Of a stretch of DNA of 32,615 nucleotides, positions 32,480 to 32,615 are shown in pieces. Both the position numbers and the translations under genes were made by a program. Position 1 is the stretch's first letter. Each line of letters begins with the position of its first letter. The notes below the pieces were generated by a model. It was not told where the DNA came from and searched no databases. It worked only from the letters and a program-made list of their open reading frames with translations. The stretch is from an uncultured Bacteroides sp. (lineage in GTDB: Bacteria > Bacteroidota > Bacteroidia > Bacteroidales > Bacteroidaceae), in assembly GCA_944321495.1 (NCBI GenBank), contig CALULP010000021.1, forward strand, positions 1 through 32,615. Direction: 5' to 3'.

Positions 32480-32615
32480 TTATGGGACAATCCCCCTGTT
32501 TTTGTACATTTCGTCTATTTTGTCTAATAGCGAAGTGTTTGCCTTTCGTTGCTCCATTTTACTTCTCAACAATTTTGCCTTTTTCGTTTTTCCTGTCGTA
32601 AGGCATAACATATAC
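32480..32615 (-). CDS. C-terminal end of an unrecognised reading frame (partial, runs off the window)
   Basis: The minus strand is open from the window edge to a TAA at 32480, about 44 codons. The visible C-terminus is Lys-rich (GKTKKAKLLRSKMEQRKAN) and ends SLLDKIDEMYKNRGIVP. Codon choice is A-rich compared with the neighbouring core genes. I do not recognise the family; the 5' part lies outside. Its place directly beyond a tRNA gene and terminator suggests an integrated element, but a short chance frame is possible. Confidence 0.35.
   Translation of the reverse strand, partial: YMLCLTTGKTKKAKLLRSKMEQRKANTSLLDKIDEMYKNRGIVP

Overview
The window looks like a chromosomal segment of a gut Bacteroidales, most likely Bacteroides or a close relative. 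Three things support this: nearly every transcription unit begins at a promoter of the Bacteroides type (TTG or TTTG, 19-21 bp, then TAnnTTTG); the tRNA genes carry no encoded CCA; and the protein set (MVLF-type thymidine kinase, DUF5063 plus exonuclease, hisIE-ftsE-lysC-lysA order, two-ATPase YhiH-like efflux operon) is familiar from that group. Species cannot be fixed from the sequence alone. Most of it is core genome; the accessory signals sit in the intergenic regions and at the right edge.

Layout, left to right. 1-321 has no gene: an outward leftward promoter and a 22-bp tandem repeat. A secreted SGNH hydrolase (minus) is divergent from tdk and an AI-2E-family membrane protein. A tRNA-Lys(TTT) with terminator follows, then an operon of DUF5063 protein, DEDDy 3'-5' exonuclease and an RlmI-like rRNA methyltransferase. 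After it lies an apparently free-standing short transcript of about 70 nt. Next come a GH3 glycosidase lipoprotein (minus), a family 2 glycosyltransferase (plus) and valS (minus).

13261-19425 is one minus-strand efflux operon: TolC-like outer-membrane protein, HlyD-like adaptor, two ABC ATPases and two ABC-2 permeases, with coding overlaps between successive genes. Upstream of it lies a tandem array of 21-bp palindromic units. Then come Fe-type superoxide dismutase and mazG (plus), and on the minus strand an ECF sigma factor with a small membrane protein (probable anti-sigma) and a Spy/CpxP-like periplasmic protein. RNase Z and ferritin follow.

24999-31954 is a head-to-tail minus-strand run of eight genes with short gaps: purU, hisH, hisA, hisF, hisIE, ftsE, lysC, lysA. 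It joins one-carbon, histidine and lysine/diaminopimelate metabolism with an ABC ATPase of the cell-division type, and ends at a near-perfect 53-bp palindrome. The right end has tRNA-Asp(GTC), its terminator, and the C-terminal end of an unrecognised A-rich reading frame that may belong to an element inserted beside the tRNA.

The best candidates for undescribed biology are the dispersed 22-bp tandem repeat at three intergenic loci, the 21-bp palindromic array before the efflux operon, and the orphan short transcript at about 6032-6100. I found no CRISPR array, prophage, transposase or recognisable defence system.
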